Shown here in pieces: positions 20,333-28,884 of a stretch of DNA of 64,000 bases. How positions within the stretch are numbered: position 1 is the first letter of the stretch; every line of letters begins with the position of its first letter. Under the pieces are notes generated by a model that had not been told where the DNA came from, made no database searches, and saw only the letters and a list, made by a program, of their open reading frames with translations. The position numbers and the translations under genes are program-made. The stretch comes from Blastocladiella emersonii ATCC 22665 (taxonomy: Eukaryota; Blastocladiomycota; Blastocladiomycetes; Blastocladiales; Blastocladiaceae): NCBI GenBank assembly GCA_025594325.1, contig JANHCV010000003.1, positions 744,001 through 808,000 on the forward strand, given 5' to 3'.

Positions 20333-21353
20333 TCATGCCTTCTCCTCAATTCCCGCCGCCGCCGCCGCCGGCGCCTCCGCGAGGTCCTCGCCCTTGGCGT
20401 ACACCTCGTGCAGGTTGAACTTGCGGTACTGCGTGTACTTGCCCTCGGGGACGACCGCGACACCGACGCGGTTGCGGTACGCCTCGACGAGCACCGAGAC
20501 GTCGGCGCGCTCGAGGTTGACCTTGAGCCCGCGCGCGTGGAGCACCGCGGCGACCGCCTCGATCACCTCGGTGCGGTCGAGCGACGACCCGACGCGGATC
20601 TTGACCGCGAGCGCAAACGTCTGGCCCTCGGCGACGGGTGGCTGCGTTTGCGCGACCAGCGCCGTGACACGGTCCACGATCCCCGTCACCTCGGCCGCGC
20701 ACACGCCCTGGAACGGCAGGATCCGGTGCGCGTACCGCGTGCGCGCGCCCGCCATGGCCGACTTTTTGCCCCCTTCGGCCTTGGCCATGGACGCGACGGC
20801 GCCGCCGAACACGTGGTTGAGCACGGCGACCGGGTCGACGACGGCCGCGAGCGACGCGGGGACCACCTGCAGGAAGAAGAGGCAGTCAACGCCCATCCCG
20901 ATGTGCGCCAGCAGCGACGACTGGAAGTTGCCGTGCTTGTTGTCGGCCAGCGCCTGCACCTCGGACGCGATCTCGTCCTCGATCGACTTGGGTGCGCCGC
21001 CGGTGCTCTCGGGCTTCTTCTCCTCGGCGTCGGCGGAACTGCCGCCCGTCGCGGCCTTGACCGCCTCCGGGTACAGCTCCTCAATCGCTTCGGCCAGCAC
21101 CGACGTCACCTCCTTGGACGCCACGCGCTCGCGGCCCTTGGTCGACGACACAAAGAACCCGACCATCCCCGGCTCCATCGACTACACACGTTGGTTCAGC
21201 TCAGTCGGCGTCGCTGGCGGAGGGGGGGTTCAGCGAGCGACGTACGGCGGGCGAATGGCGCTGCCGCTTGCCGCCGCGGCCGCTGTCGTCGCCGCCGGCC
21301 GGCCGCTTCTTGTTCTGCTGCTGCTGCTGCTTTTGCTCGGGCTTGGAGCTCAT
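20333..21353 (-). CDS. TAN1: Tan1/THUMPD1-type tRNA acetylation adaptor
   Basis: Exons 21353-21246 and 21181-20333 (64-nt intron, GTACGT...GTGTAG); 318 residues. Exon 1 encodes a Gln/Lys/Arg/Gly-rich leader (KQQQQQNKKR, then GGKRQRH). Exon 2 begins with the family's SMEPGMVGFFVSSTKGRERVA and carries a THUMP-type RNA-binding region, with YAHRILPFQGVCAAEV, FALAVKIRVGSSLDRTEVIE and the closing ADVSVLVEAYRNRVGVAVVP. In yeast and humans Tan1/THUMPD1 binds tRNA(Ser/Leu) and works with the Kre33/NAT10 acetyltransferase to make N4-acetylcytidine at position 12. The gene sits head-to-head, 192 bp away, with an rRNA methyltransferase gene. Confidence 0.9.
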
Positions 21354-21545
21354 GGTGTTGATGCGTTGCAGTTCAGGGACACTGAAAGAGGGAGAGCAGG
21401 GACCGAGGAGCGATCGACCTGATGGTGAAGCGAGGTGCGCCGCTCATGTGATCCGTTGCTCGCGCCAACAAAAAACGACGCGAGACGCGACCCGCGAGAC
21501 ACTTGCTCTCCGCTCTCTCACAAAGACCGTTTACATGTAACCAAG
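21354..21545. promoter_or_regulatory. Bidirectional promoter between TAN1 and MRM2
   Basis: Only 192 bp separate the divergent start codons of two RNA-modification genes, so the promoters must overlap. No specific factor site was identified by eye. Confidence 0.5.
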
Positions 21546-22544
21546 ATGGGCGGTGCAGGCAAATCGCGCGCGTGGATGAACCGCCACGTCAAGGACGCCT
21601 TTGTGCGGCGCGCCCGCGAGGAGGGCCTGCAGTCGCGCGCCGCCTTCAAACTCAAGGAGCTGCACCACAAGCACCGCCTGTTGCGGCCTGGATCCGTTGT
21701 TGTTGGTGTGTTGAGTCCCTCTGTGGCTGCTCCGGTGATGGATGTCTGACCGCTTGCGTGTCTAGACTGCGGCGCCGCGCCCGGCGGGTGGACACAAGTC
21801 GCGGCGGGCATGGTCCGCGCGCCGACCCACGGCCTCGTGGTCGCCGTCGACCTCCTACCGCTCGATCCACCTATTCACAACGCGCTGTTCCTCCAGCGAG
21901 TGCGTTTGACTCGTGGTGTGAGATCGGCGATCACTCACGCGTGAGTTCGTGGTAGGACTTCACGCTCCCCGAGACGCAGGCGACGATCCGCGAGGTTCTC
22001 GAGCGGTTCCACGAGCGGCGGCGGCGGCAGTCGCGCGCGGGGCGTGACGACGGTGAGGCTGCCGAGTCGGAGCAAGAACCCGAGCAGCCGCCGCGGCCAG
22101 CGATACGGCAGCAGCGGCGGCTCGTCGATGTAGTTCTGAGCGACATGGCGCCCAGTACGCCCCTCCGCTCTCCCCTCGCCACACAACCATCACTCACACC
22201 ACCCTTACCCCGACGTAGGCTTCTCGGGCAATAAGTCCCTCGACCGTCTGCGCACCGTCGGCCTCGCCGAGTCAGCGCTCGAGTTTGCGCTCCCGCTGCT
22301 CAAGCCCGGCGGCCACTTTGCGTGCAAGATCCTGCAGGGCCCCGAGGCCAACGAGCTGCGCGCGCGGCTCAAGCGCCACTTCGAGGAGGTCGCGTACGAG
22401 AAGCCCAAGAGCAGCCGCAGCGAGAGCTCTGAGGGGTTCCTTGTCGGGATCAAGTTTGTGGTGCCGCCGAGCGAGGGTGGGGTGCGGGTCGCTGAGGAGC
22501 AGCGGCCGCGGGGGGCGGAAGAGGTGAAGGAGGTGAGCGAATAG
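21546..22544 (+). CDS. MRM2: Mrm2/FtsJ-type rRNA 2'-O-methyltransferase
   Basis: Four exons: 21546-21705, 21766-21899, 21956-22154, 22219-22544; 272 residues. Splicing assembles the RrmJ/FtsJ fold: RAAFKLKELHHKHRLLRPG, SAM-binding DCGAAPGGWTQVA (created across intron 1), FLQRDFTLPETQ (across intron 2), VVLSDMAP, LLKPGGHFACKILQG, and the C-terminal KPKSSRSESSEGFLVGI. The K-D-K-E catalytic tetrad is visible as K35, D161, K201 and E236. Mrm2 methylates a ribose in the peptidyl-transferase loop of mitochondrial large-subunit rRNA. The length fits the mitochondrial rather than the large nucleolar (Spb1) members. An inserted Arg/Gln/Glu-rich stretch (about residues 113-148) is longer than in bacterial RrmJ. 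The stop is 72 bp from the convergent roadblock gene. Confidence 0.92.
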
Positions 22545-22615
22545 AAAAACGCAGAGCGGTAGTTGATAAACGGAGACGAATGGTACAAGGCAGGGGGAGG
22601 GAGGAGCGAGCACGA

Positions 22616-23100
22616 TCATTGCTCGTTCGGGTTCTGGATCACGATCATGATGTAGTCCTTGTCTACACGGCGCACACGAGTGTGAGCGACCAGTGAGCGA
22701 CCAGTGAGGCGACGCGAGGGCGCAGCAGCGTACCTGGCGCGACCATGATTTCGTGCTTCTTGGACCGGATCCGCAGGAACGTGAGGTCGTTCTACACATT
22801 CACCCGCAGCATGAGTGACCCATCACCACCGCACACATCCAGCACGAGCCGCACCTGCGGGTCGAGATCGCGCACGACGGACCGCGCCTTGCTTGCGAGC
22901 TGGGTGATGAGCGCCGAGTACTGGACGGTGAGCGAGTTGTCGAGCGTCGACCGGATCGGGATGCCCTCGCTGTTGACAATGACGATGCCCTGCACGCCCT
23001 TGTGGGCCGACAGGCGCTTGAGCGTCTCCTCGACCTCGCTCTAGTCGCTCACGGGCGTCAGTGCGCGGTTCATGGGCCCGCACACACAAGCACCCACCAT
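22616..23100 (-). CDS. DYNLRB1: Dynein light chain roadblock (DYNLRB/LC7)
   Basis: Four exons: 23100-23098 (just ATG), 23040-22855, 22791-22734, 22662-22616; 97 residues, the usual roadblock length. The spliced product reads [60 protein letters not shown] and [17 protein letters not shown], matching animal DYNLRB1 along its whole length. Each junction restores a conserved motif, so the model is very secure. Roadblock dimers bind the dynein intermediate chain in cytoplasmic and intraflagellar dyneins, consistent with an organism with microtubule-based transport and possibly a flagellum. The first coding exon is a lone start codon. It is divergent from mS35 (298 bp). Confidence 0.96.
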
Positions 23101-23398
23101 TTGGATATTGCGGAAAGATGATACGTTGCAGTCGGCGATGCGAGTGCTTCTTGAGCAGAAGAGAACGACGCGCGCGACGCGTCTCGCGAGGGGGCGGCGA
23201 CACGCGGCGCCACTCTGCCTCGCACGCTCAGGTGAGCTCATGTGCGCCGCCGCCCGCCGAGTTGATCGCCTCGCCTTGCCTCTTTGCGTTCTTCTTGCCC
23301 TCGGCGATCCCACGAATACTGCTACGCATCGACGCACTGGCCGCGCGCGACTCCCTGCATCGCATCTCGGCCCGCGGATCACATCTCCCCCCAAAAGA

Positions 23399-24304
23399 AT
23401 GCTGCCGTCCTCGACCTCGTGCCTCCGCGCGGCCGCCCGCCGCGCCGCCACGGCCACCCGCCGCGCCGCCACGGCCACCACGACGCAGCGGTCGCTGCTG
23501 CACACGTCCACCGTCTCGCTGGCGCGCCGCCCGCAGTCGTCGCAGAACGCACAGGCCGCGGGGCACCCGGAGATGGACGCGGTGCTCGAGCACATGTCGC
23601 TGAGCCCGCCCAAGACGTACCGCGAAGACGGCATCTCGGGGTACCAGGCGCGCATGGTGACCGAGGCGGTGCTGGTGCGCAGCTACATGGAGAAGGTGCA
23701 CTACGAGCTGCCCGAGCTCAAGGCCGCGCTGCAGCCCGCCGCCTACACCCCGCCGCCCAAGGCCGCGTACCTGCGGTTCCGCACCGTCGACCACCCGGCC
23801 GACCCGACGCACCCGATGGCCCGCAAGGTCACCCTCACCGTGTCCCTGTGCGAGCTCGTCCACGCTGAGCAGCTCACGCCCGCTGCCAAGCACACGCTGC
23901 TCCTCCTCGCCGGCCCGCGCTACAACCCCGTCGACGGCGTCATCACCATGGCCGAGGACCGGTTCCCGTACCGCGCCCAGAACAAGGCGTTCGCCGCCGA
24001 CACCTTTGCCGAGCTCCTGCGCCAGGCCAAGGCTAACGCCGACACGTACGCCGACGTCCCATTGGACCTCCGCCACGCCGCCAAGAAGGTCGCGGTGCGC
24101 GACCGGAAGCGGAAGCTGCAGTTCCCTAAGGAGTGGCTCCTCCAGGCCCAGGCCGCGCCAGAGGCTGCTGCCGCTGCCGAGGCCGTCGCTGTCCCCGCTG
24201 CGACCGAGGCTGCTGCTGCTCCCGCCGCCGCGACGGAGGCCGCTCCGGCTGCCGAGCCCGCTGCGCCCGCCGCGGCCCCTGCTGCCGCTCCCAAGAGCGA
24301 ATAA
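23399..24304 (+). CDS. RSM24: Mitochondrial small ribosomal subunit protein mS35 (MRPS35/Rsm24)
   Basis: Single-exon 301-residue protein starting at ATG 23399. The N-terminus is Arg/Ala/Thr-rich with few acidic residues, as expected for a mitochondrial targeting sequence. The core contains the MRP-S28/mS35 signature: YLRFRTVDHPADPTHPMARK, VTLTVSLCELVHAEQLTPAA, LLLLAGPRYNPVDGVITM and EDRFPYRAQNKAFAADTFAE. mS35 is a structural protein of the mitoribosomal small subunit. The C-terminal 50 residues are an Ala/Pro/Glu-rich tail not typical of the family. The stop is 79 bp from the convergent threonine aldolase gene. Confidence 0.9.
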   Translation: MLPSSTSCLRAAARRAATATRRAATATTTQRSLLHTSTVSLARRPQSSQNAQAAGHPEMDAVLEHMSLSPPKTYREDGISGYQARMVTEAVLVRSYMEKVHYELPELKAALQPAAYTPPPKAAYLRFRTVDHPADPTHPMARKVTLTVSLCELVHAEQLTPAAKHTLLLLAGPRYNPVDGVITMAEDRFPYRAQNKAFAADTFAELLRQAKANADTYADVPLDLRHAAKKVAVRDRKRKLQFPKEWLLQAQAAPEAAAAAEAVAVPAATEAAAAPAAATEAAPAAEPAAPAAAPAAAPKSE

Positions 24305-24383
24305 GCTCGCCCACCCACCCCCTTTGTCATCTACACCCAACCCAACCCCGTCTGTCCATTGCCCACATTACACCTAGTTGTAT

Positions 24384-25715
24384 TCAGTTCGACGAAGACG
24401 ACGAGGACCCGCGCTTCTGTTTCTTGAGCCCTTCGAGCACCGCGACGAGCCGGTCAACGGCGTCCTCGGCGATCTGGTAGTGCACCACGAGCCGGGTCAC
24501 GGCCACGTTCCCGCCCGAAATGCGGATCGGCGCCCGCTTCCCGCCCTGCACCGCCGCCTCGGCCGCAACTGCCTTGGCCACGTCGTCGGCGGTCCACCCG
24601 AGCGGGCTCCAGTCGACAAACACCATGTTGGTCTCAACGGGCGCGTTGGTCACCTTGAGCCCGACCTTGACCAGCGCGTCAGCGAGCTCCCGCGCGATCA
24701 CGTGCGACTTGGCCAGCTCCCCGCCGTCCATCGCCGCCGTCAGCGCCACGTCCGCGGCGGCCGCCAGCACGCCGGCCTGCCGCCACCCGCCGCCGTACAT
24801 CTTGCGCAGGTGGCGCGCCCGCGCAACGAACGGCGCGTCGCCCACCAGCACGCTGCCGACGGGGGCGCCGACGCCCTTCGACAGGCACACGCTGACGCTG
24901 TGGCACGGCGCCGCGAGCGTTGCGAGTGGGGTCCCGGTCGCGACCGCCGCGTTCCACAGCCGCGCGCCGTCCATGTGCAGCGGCACGCCGAGCTCGCTTG
25001 CGGCGTCGCCGATCGCTTGGACGTGCGCGAGAGGCAAGACCGCGCCGTTCATCGTGTTCTCGACGCACACGAGCCGCGTCGGCGCGCCGTGCGGGTCGCC
25101 GTCCCCCAAAATCGCGTGCGCGCGCACGTCGTCGGCCGTCAGGTGGTTCGCCCCCCGCTCGCCGCGCAGGTACGCGCCCTCGACGTCAACCGCGACCACG
25201 GCCGCGCCCGTGTGCGCGGCGATCCCGCCCGCCTCCCACCGGTGCACGTGCGCGCGGCCGTCGACGAGCACCGAGTGCGGCGCGCCGCCGCCGAACGCGA
25301 GGTGGGTGCGGATCGCCAGCTGGTTCGCTAGCGTGCCCGTCGTGCAGAATAGGCCGGCGGGTTTGCCGAGGAGGGAGGCCACGCGGGACTCGAGCGCGTT
25401 GACGGATGGGTCCTCCTACGGCGGGTACGGGAGTGAGGATCGGGCCCGATGGGACGTGAGGGAGCGGCGTACCACAAACACGTCGTCGCCAACAGGCGCC
25501 GCCGCCATGGCCGCGAACATGGCGGGCGTTGGGACCGTCACCGTGTCGCTGCGAAAGTCGTACGCGACGGCCGCGGGGCCCGAGAACTGCGGCGCCACGG
25601 GCTGCGGGGCCGCGGGGCCGGGGCGGATGTAGGACATGGTGCGGCGCGTCGTTGGTGTGGTGGTTGCGCGGCGGAGCAGCGGCAGGAGAAGCGATGGGCC
25701 CGTAGCGGCGCTCAT
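24384..25715 (-). CDS. GLY1: L-threonine aldolase (PLP-dependent)
   Basis: Exons 25715-25473 and 25415-24384; 424 residues. The intron is in phase 0 and joins VGDDVFV to EDPSVNALESRVASLLGKPA, a classical threonine-aldolase sequence. Other landmarks: FRSDTVTVPTPAM, LFCTTGTLANQLAIRTHL, VCVENTMNGAVLPL, PLHMDGARLWNAA, the PLP lysine region CLSKGVGAPVGS (K261 in this model) and LRKMYGGGWRQAGVLAAAA. The enzyme cleaves L-threonine and allo-threonine to glycine and acetaldehyde. An in-frame second ATG (MSYIRPGP, residue 27) follows an Arg/Thr/Leu-rich leader, so alternative starts could give mitochondrial and cytosolic forms. That is an inference. Divergent from the secreted-protein gene (169 bp). 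Confidence 0.93.
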
Positions 25716-25884
25716 TTGTATTGCATGGGTCTACGAGGGGGACGCGAGGGTTACGGGTGCGGGAGAGGGAGGAGGGCCGGCGCCACGTCAGAGTCCCGCG
25801 CGTTTGGTGGTGGGCGCGAGATGCGCCCTTCGCCACACTCGCAGGCCGCCCTCGCTCTCTATCCCCCTAACCACTCAGCTTGCA

Positions 25885-27129
25885 ATGAAATCGTCTCGAT
25901 CCAGGCCGCTCCTCCTCGCGCTGCTCGCGGCCCTCGCCCTCGCCGCCCTGGTGCACCTCCCGACGCCCGTGTCGGCACAGCGCGGCGGGTCTCCGCCGAC
26001 GGACCCGCTGGCGCAAGCCGCCATCTGCGGGCGGTACCCGCCGCGGCACCGCGACCTGTGCGTGGCCTCGTCGCAGGCGCACCTGGCCCACGACGGCGGC
26101 CGCGCGGGCGACGCCGAGCGCACGCTCCCGCCCTCGGCGCGCGACAAGATCCTCGCCTACCTCGGCAAGGCCAAGACCGTCGCCGACGGGAACAAGCGCG
26201 TCAGCAAGGTTGCGCAGCGGCTCGCGCGCGCTGTCAACGAGGCCCGCCGGGAGGATGGCGAGGGGAAGCAGAGCGACCACCTCACGGCTACCGCGCTCGC
26301 GGTGCACCGGCTACTCGGCGCGGCCCGGTTCAGCCCTGTCCTCCTGTTTGGCGACGCGGTCGGCGCGAATGCCGCCGAGGTCCTCGAGGATCTCGCCCGC
26401 GGAGATACCCGGCGCGCGGGGCGGCTCGATACCGACGCGTTCGCGGCGCACGCCATCGTGCGCACCGTCGCGGGCGTGTTCTCGTGCTACGACGCCGAGG
26501 AGACGGCGCGCGAGCAGAGCAAGGACAAGACGGAGGTGGATACCAAGACCACGGCATGCGATATCGAGACGGCGCTGCGCATGCACCAACTCGTCGACGT
26601 GTTCGCGGCGTGGCTCGACAAGGTGCGCCCGAGCTCGCCCGCCGCCGCGCAGCTCGAGGTCGCCGAGGTCCCGACCCTCACCGAGTTCCTCTCGTCGCTG
26701 CCCGACCACGGCGACCAGCGCACCACTGCGCGCGCTATGGTCCTCGATCTCGTCGTCTCGGCCCTTTCGAGCAGTCTCGCGCCCTCCTCCGACTCGGCGT
26801 CCAGAAACGACGGCGCCGAGGCCAAGCAGAAGAAGGCCGTCGCCGCCGCTGCGCTGTTTGACGTGTACTTCCTCCCCGCCTACTTCATCTCGTCGCGCCG
26901 GCCGACCCCGCCGTCGCCGCGCGAGGCGCGCGAGGCCGCGTGGCGCGCGCACGCCCGCATCGAGACCCTCGGCAACGCGGTGCGCACCACGCGCCGCGAG
27001 TCCAAGTTCTGGTTCTCCATGTGCAAGTCCGGCATCGACTGGATCCTCGCGCCCATTGCGCAGATGATGCTCAAGGGCAGCCTTGAGGTGCCGCTCGAGG
27101 ACGCGCCGTGGGAGCGGGATGAGTTGTGA
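25885..27129 (+). CDS. Secreted or ER-lumenal protein of unknown function
   Basis: Single-exon 414-residue protein from ATG 25885. The N-terminus is a clear signal peptide (basic KSSRSR, hydrophobic LLLALLAALALAALV, cleavage likely near VSAQ). The mature part is helical with Ala/Asp/Glu/Arg-rich segments, a handful of Cys residues (ICGRYPP, RDLCVAS, FSCYDAE, TACDIE, SMCKSG), a DKTEVDTK linker and a C-terminal hydrophobic helix (CKSGIDWILAPIAQMMLKG) that might be a membrane anchor. No enzyme or carbohydrate-binding motif was recognised. The stop is 44 bp from the convergent COA4 gene. Confidence 0.7.
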   Translation: MKSSRSRPLLLALLAALALAALVHLPTPVSAQRGGSPPTDPLAQAAICGRYPPRHRDLCVASSQAHLAHDGGRAGDAERTLPPSARDKILAYLGKAKTVADGNKRVSKVAQRLARAVNEARREDGEGKQSDHLTATALAVHRLLGAARFSPVLLFGDAVGANAAEVLEDLARGDTRRAGRLDTDAFAAHAIVRTVAGVFSCYDAEETAREQSKDKTEVDTKTTACDIETALRMHQLVDVFAAWLDKVRPSSPAAAQLEVAEVPTLTEFLSSLPDHGDQRTTARAMVLDLVVSALSSSLAPSSDSASRNDGAEAKQKKAVAAAALFDVYFLPAYFISSRRPTPPSPREAREAAWRAHARIETLGNAVRTTRRESKFWFSMCKSGIDWILAPIAQMMLKGSLEVPLEDAPWERDEL

Positions 27130-27173
27130 TCGGAATGGTAGGTCAATGTATATGATACAACAGGCGGATCGGT

Positions 27174-27407
27174 TCATGAGGACGACTTGGTGGTCTCGTC
27201 GGCGGCGGGATGCGTCCGCTGCCAGCACGCGCGGAACGCCTTCATCTCGCCCATGCACGCGCGCCAGTCTTTCTTCTCAAAGTGGCAGTCCTGCAGCGCC
27301 TCGTGCTCGCGCTGGCACCCGGACCGCCGGATCCGCGCGTCGTACGGGTCCTCGTCGTCGTCGGCGGCAGCCGTGTTGGCTTGCGTGGAGGAATGGGCGG
27401 GTTGCAT
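27174..27407 (-). CDS. COA4: Coa4-like twin CX9C protein (complex IV assembly)
   Basis: Single-exon 77-residue protein. After an acidic leader it reads DPYDARIRRSGCQREHEALQ, continues with DCHFEKKDWRACMGEMKAF, and ends with RACWQRTH. The two cysteine pairs are each spaced by nine residues (C.9.C twice), forming the CHCH helical hairpin of intermembrane-space proteins imported through Mia40. The DP.D..I.RSGC opening and DWR.C spacing are those of COA4/CHCHD8, which acts in copper delivery and assembly of cytochrome c oxidase. The length matches fungal and animal Coa4. Confidence 0.88.
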   Translation of the reverse strand: MQPAHSSTQANTAAADDDEDPYDARIRRSGCQREHEALQDCHFEKKDWRACMGEMKAFRACWQRTHPAADETTKSSS

Positions 27408-28048
27408 GGTGTTACGTTGAGACTTGGTGCGGTTTGATGTGTTGGGAAGAGGGAGAGCAGCGGCGAGGTGCAGAAGGTCAACTTTCGCGAAGACGCGACC
27501 GCGGCGAGAGCATCACGTTTTGGTGGCGCAGAGCAGCTCGAGGTGAACGGCGCGACTCTCCCTCCCTTCCGCTCCTTCCTAAGCGTACAAAATGGAATCT
27601 GATGCAAATTCACTCGATGCAATGAAGTTATGAGTGCCTTAAAGACTAGCTGCGACCGAGGTTTGACTGAGAATCGACGCGTGCGCGCCGCCGAGGTCGG
27701 TTGAGATTTGAGGGGTGGAGCGACTCATGGCTTGCGTTATGTGTGTTGACCTTTCCGCGCGGAAACTCCTCCTCTCTTGCGGTTGCCCTTGGTACCTAAG
27801 GGGTCCCGTCATCCTCACCGCTGCGCGGGACGGAGTGTCTGTTCGCCTCAATCGGCGGCTTTCATGGCTCCGAGGAGTGTATCCGGCGGGAAAGCTATCT
27901 CATCGCAAACGCGACAGGGCCATGCCATTGACTGGCGTGCTGGGCTGATAGCGCTCGTGTTCCTTGCTCTCTTAGCGCGCGAGGCACTGCAGCAACGGCG
28001 TCAATGATTCAGGGCAGCACTTGTCACACAAAATGGGGTCCTATTGTA
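27408..28048. other. Intergenic region, nothing firm
   Basis: 640 bp between the COA4 start and the 3' end of the 28-kb helical gene. A plus-strand frame (27715-27948) encodes 77 residues without motifs. I do not accept it as a gene. Confidence 0.35.
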
Positions 28049-28636
28049 TCAGATTGGAGACGTGACTTTGTTCATTAGCGACATAATATCGTCTCTAGCC
28101 GAGTCAACGATTTGCCACCATCCGAGTAAAACGACGTCGATCCGAGCCAAGTCGGCGCTGAACGCCATCTGTTGCTCAAAGCTCGCACCATCACGCGGCA
28201 TTTGCAAGTGCGCGTCGGCGTAATCCAGCTGTGTGGCCACCTCCTTGAGCCGCGCGTGCACACTTGAGACACGCTGCACGATGCTGTCCAATTCTCGCAC
28301 GAGCTCCGCGTGGTTGTATGATCCTCGTCGACCATATGCGATGCATAAGTTGGCCTGGTCGATCAACCTCATGCAACTGCGTACATTTTCCAGCCTACGC
28401 TCGACTGATAGATGGAGCGTTTCCACGACGTAGCAGAGCCCATGCCACGTTTCCAGCGCTTGAGCTGTGATCGGCAAGGTGTTGCGGAGCCTGTCAAAGA
28501 CGGATGCAAGTTCGTTACATTCCGGTTCCACGGCCTCGCTGCCCCGCAATGTCGCCGCGTATAGTATATTGGTGGTGGTGGTGGTTGCATAGCCCGGTCT
28601 TTGTTGGCCTGTACGGAGCAAAGTTGTTCCATGCAT
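28049..28636 (-). CDS. Helical protein, possible paralogue of the 7-kb protein
   Basis: Single-exon 195-residue protein with a Thr run (from a GGT/ACC repeat at about 28568-28586) near the N-terminus, then four or more amphipathic helices (LRNTLPITAQALETWHGLCY, LSVERRLENVRSCMRLID, LVRELDSIVQRVSSVHARLK, ADLARIDVVLLGWWQIVD). GC content is lower than in the neighbouring conserved genes, as for 7109-7636, with which it shares an L-C-x-x-Y ... H-x-(S/A)-E-L block. No known domain. The ATG at 28636 may be preceded by an unseen exon. Confidence 0.5.
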   Translation of the reverse strand: MHGTTLLRTGQQRPGYATTTTTNILYAATLRGSEAVEPECNELASVFDRLRNTLPITAQALETWHGLCYVVETLHLSVERRLENVRSCMRLIDQANLCIAYGRRGSYNHAELVRELDSIVQRVSSVHARLKEVATQLDYADAHLQMPRDGASFEQQMAFSADLARIDVVLLGWWQIVDSARDDIMSLMNKVTSPI

Positions 28637-28884
28637 GTGTGTTGTTCACGTCTGTCCAGGTGACTGACCTGCATGCAACGCGTCTAAACTCATTTTTATG
28701 CGTACATGGAGACTGAGGTCCGCACCGTGGCCAGCGATCGTGACCATGGCTGCGACCATGGCCAGCAGTCAACCCGGACGAACCGAAACTGAACAGGACG
28801 AACGACATAGGACAAAACCATGAGAAAATTCATTCAAGAACAACGCAAGTTCAACAACACAAAAGCGGGTTGAATGCAACACTG

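Noticed and set aside
20039-21422. Two roughly 440-codon plus-strand frames
   Set aside because: Antisense to the Tan1-type gene, which has an in-frame intron and recognisable THUMP-family sequence.
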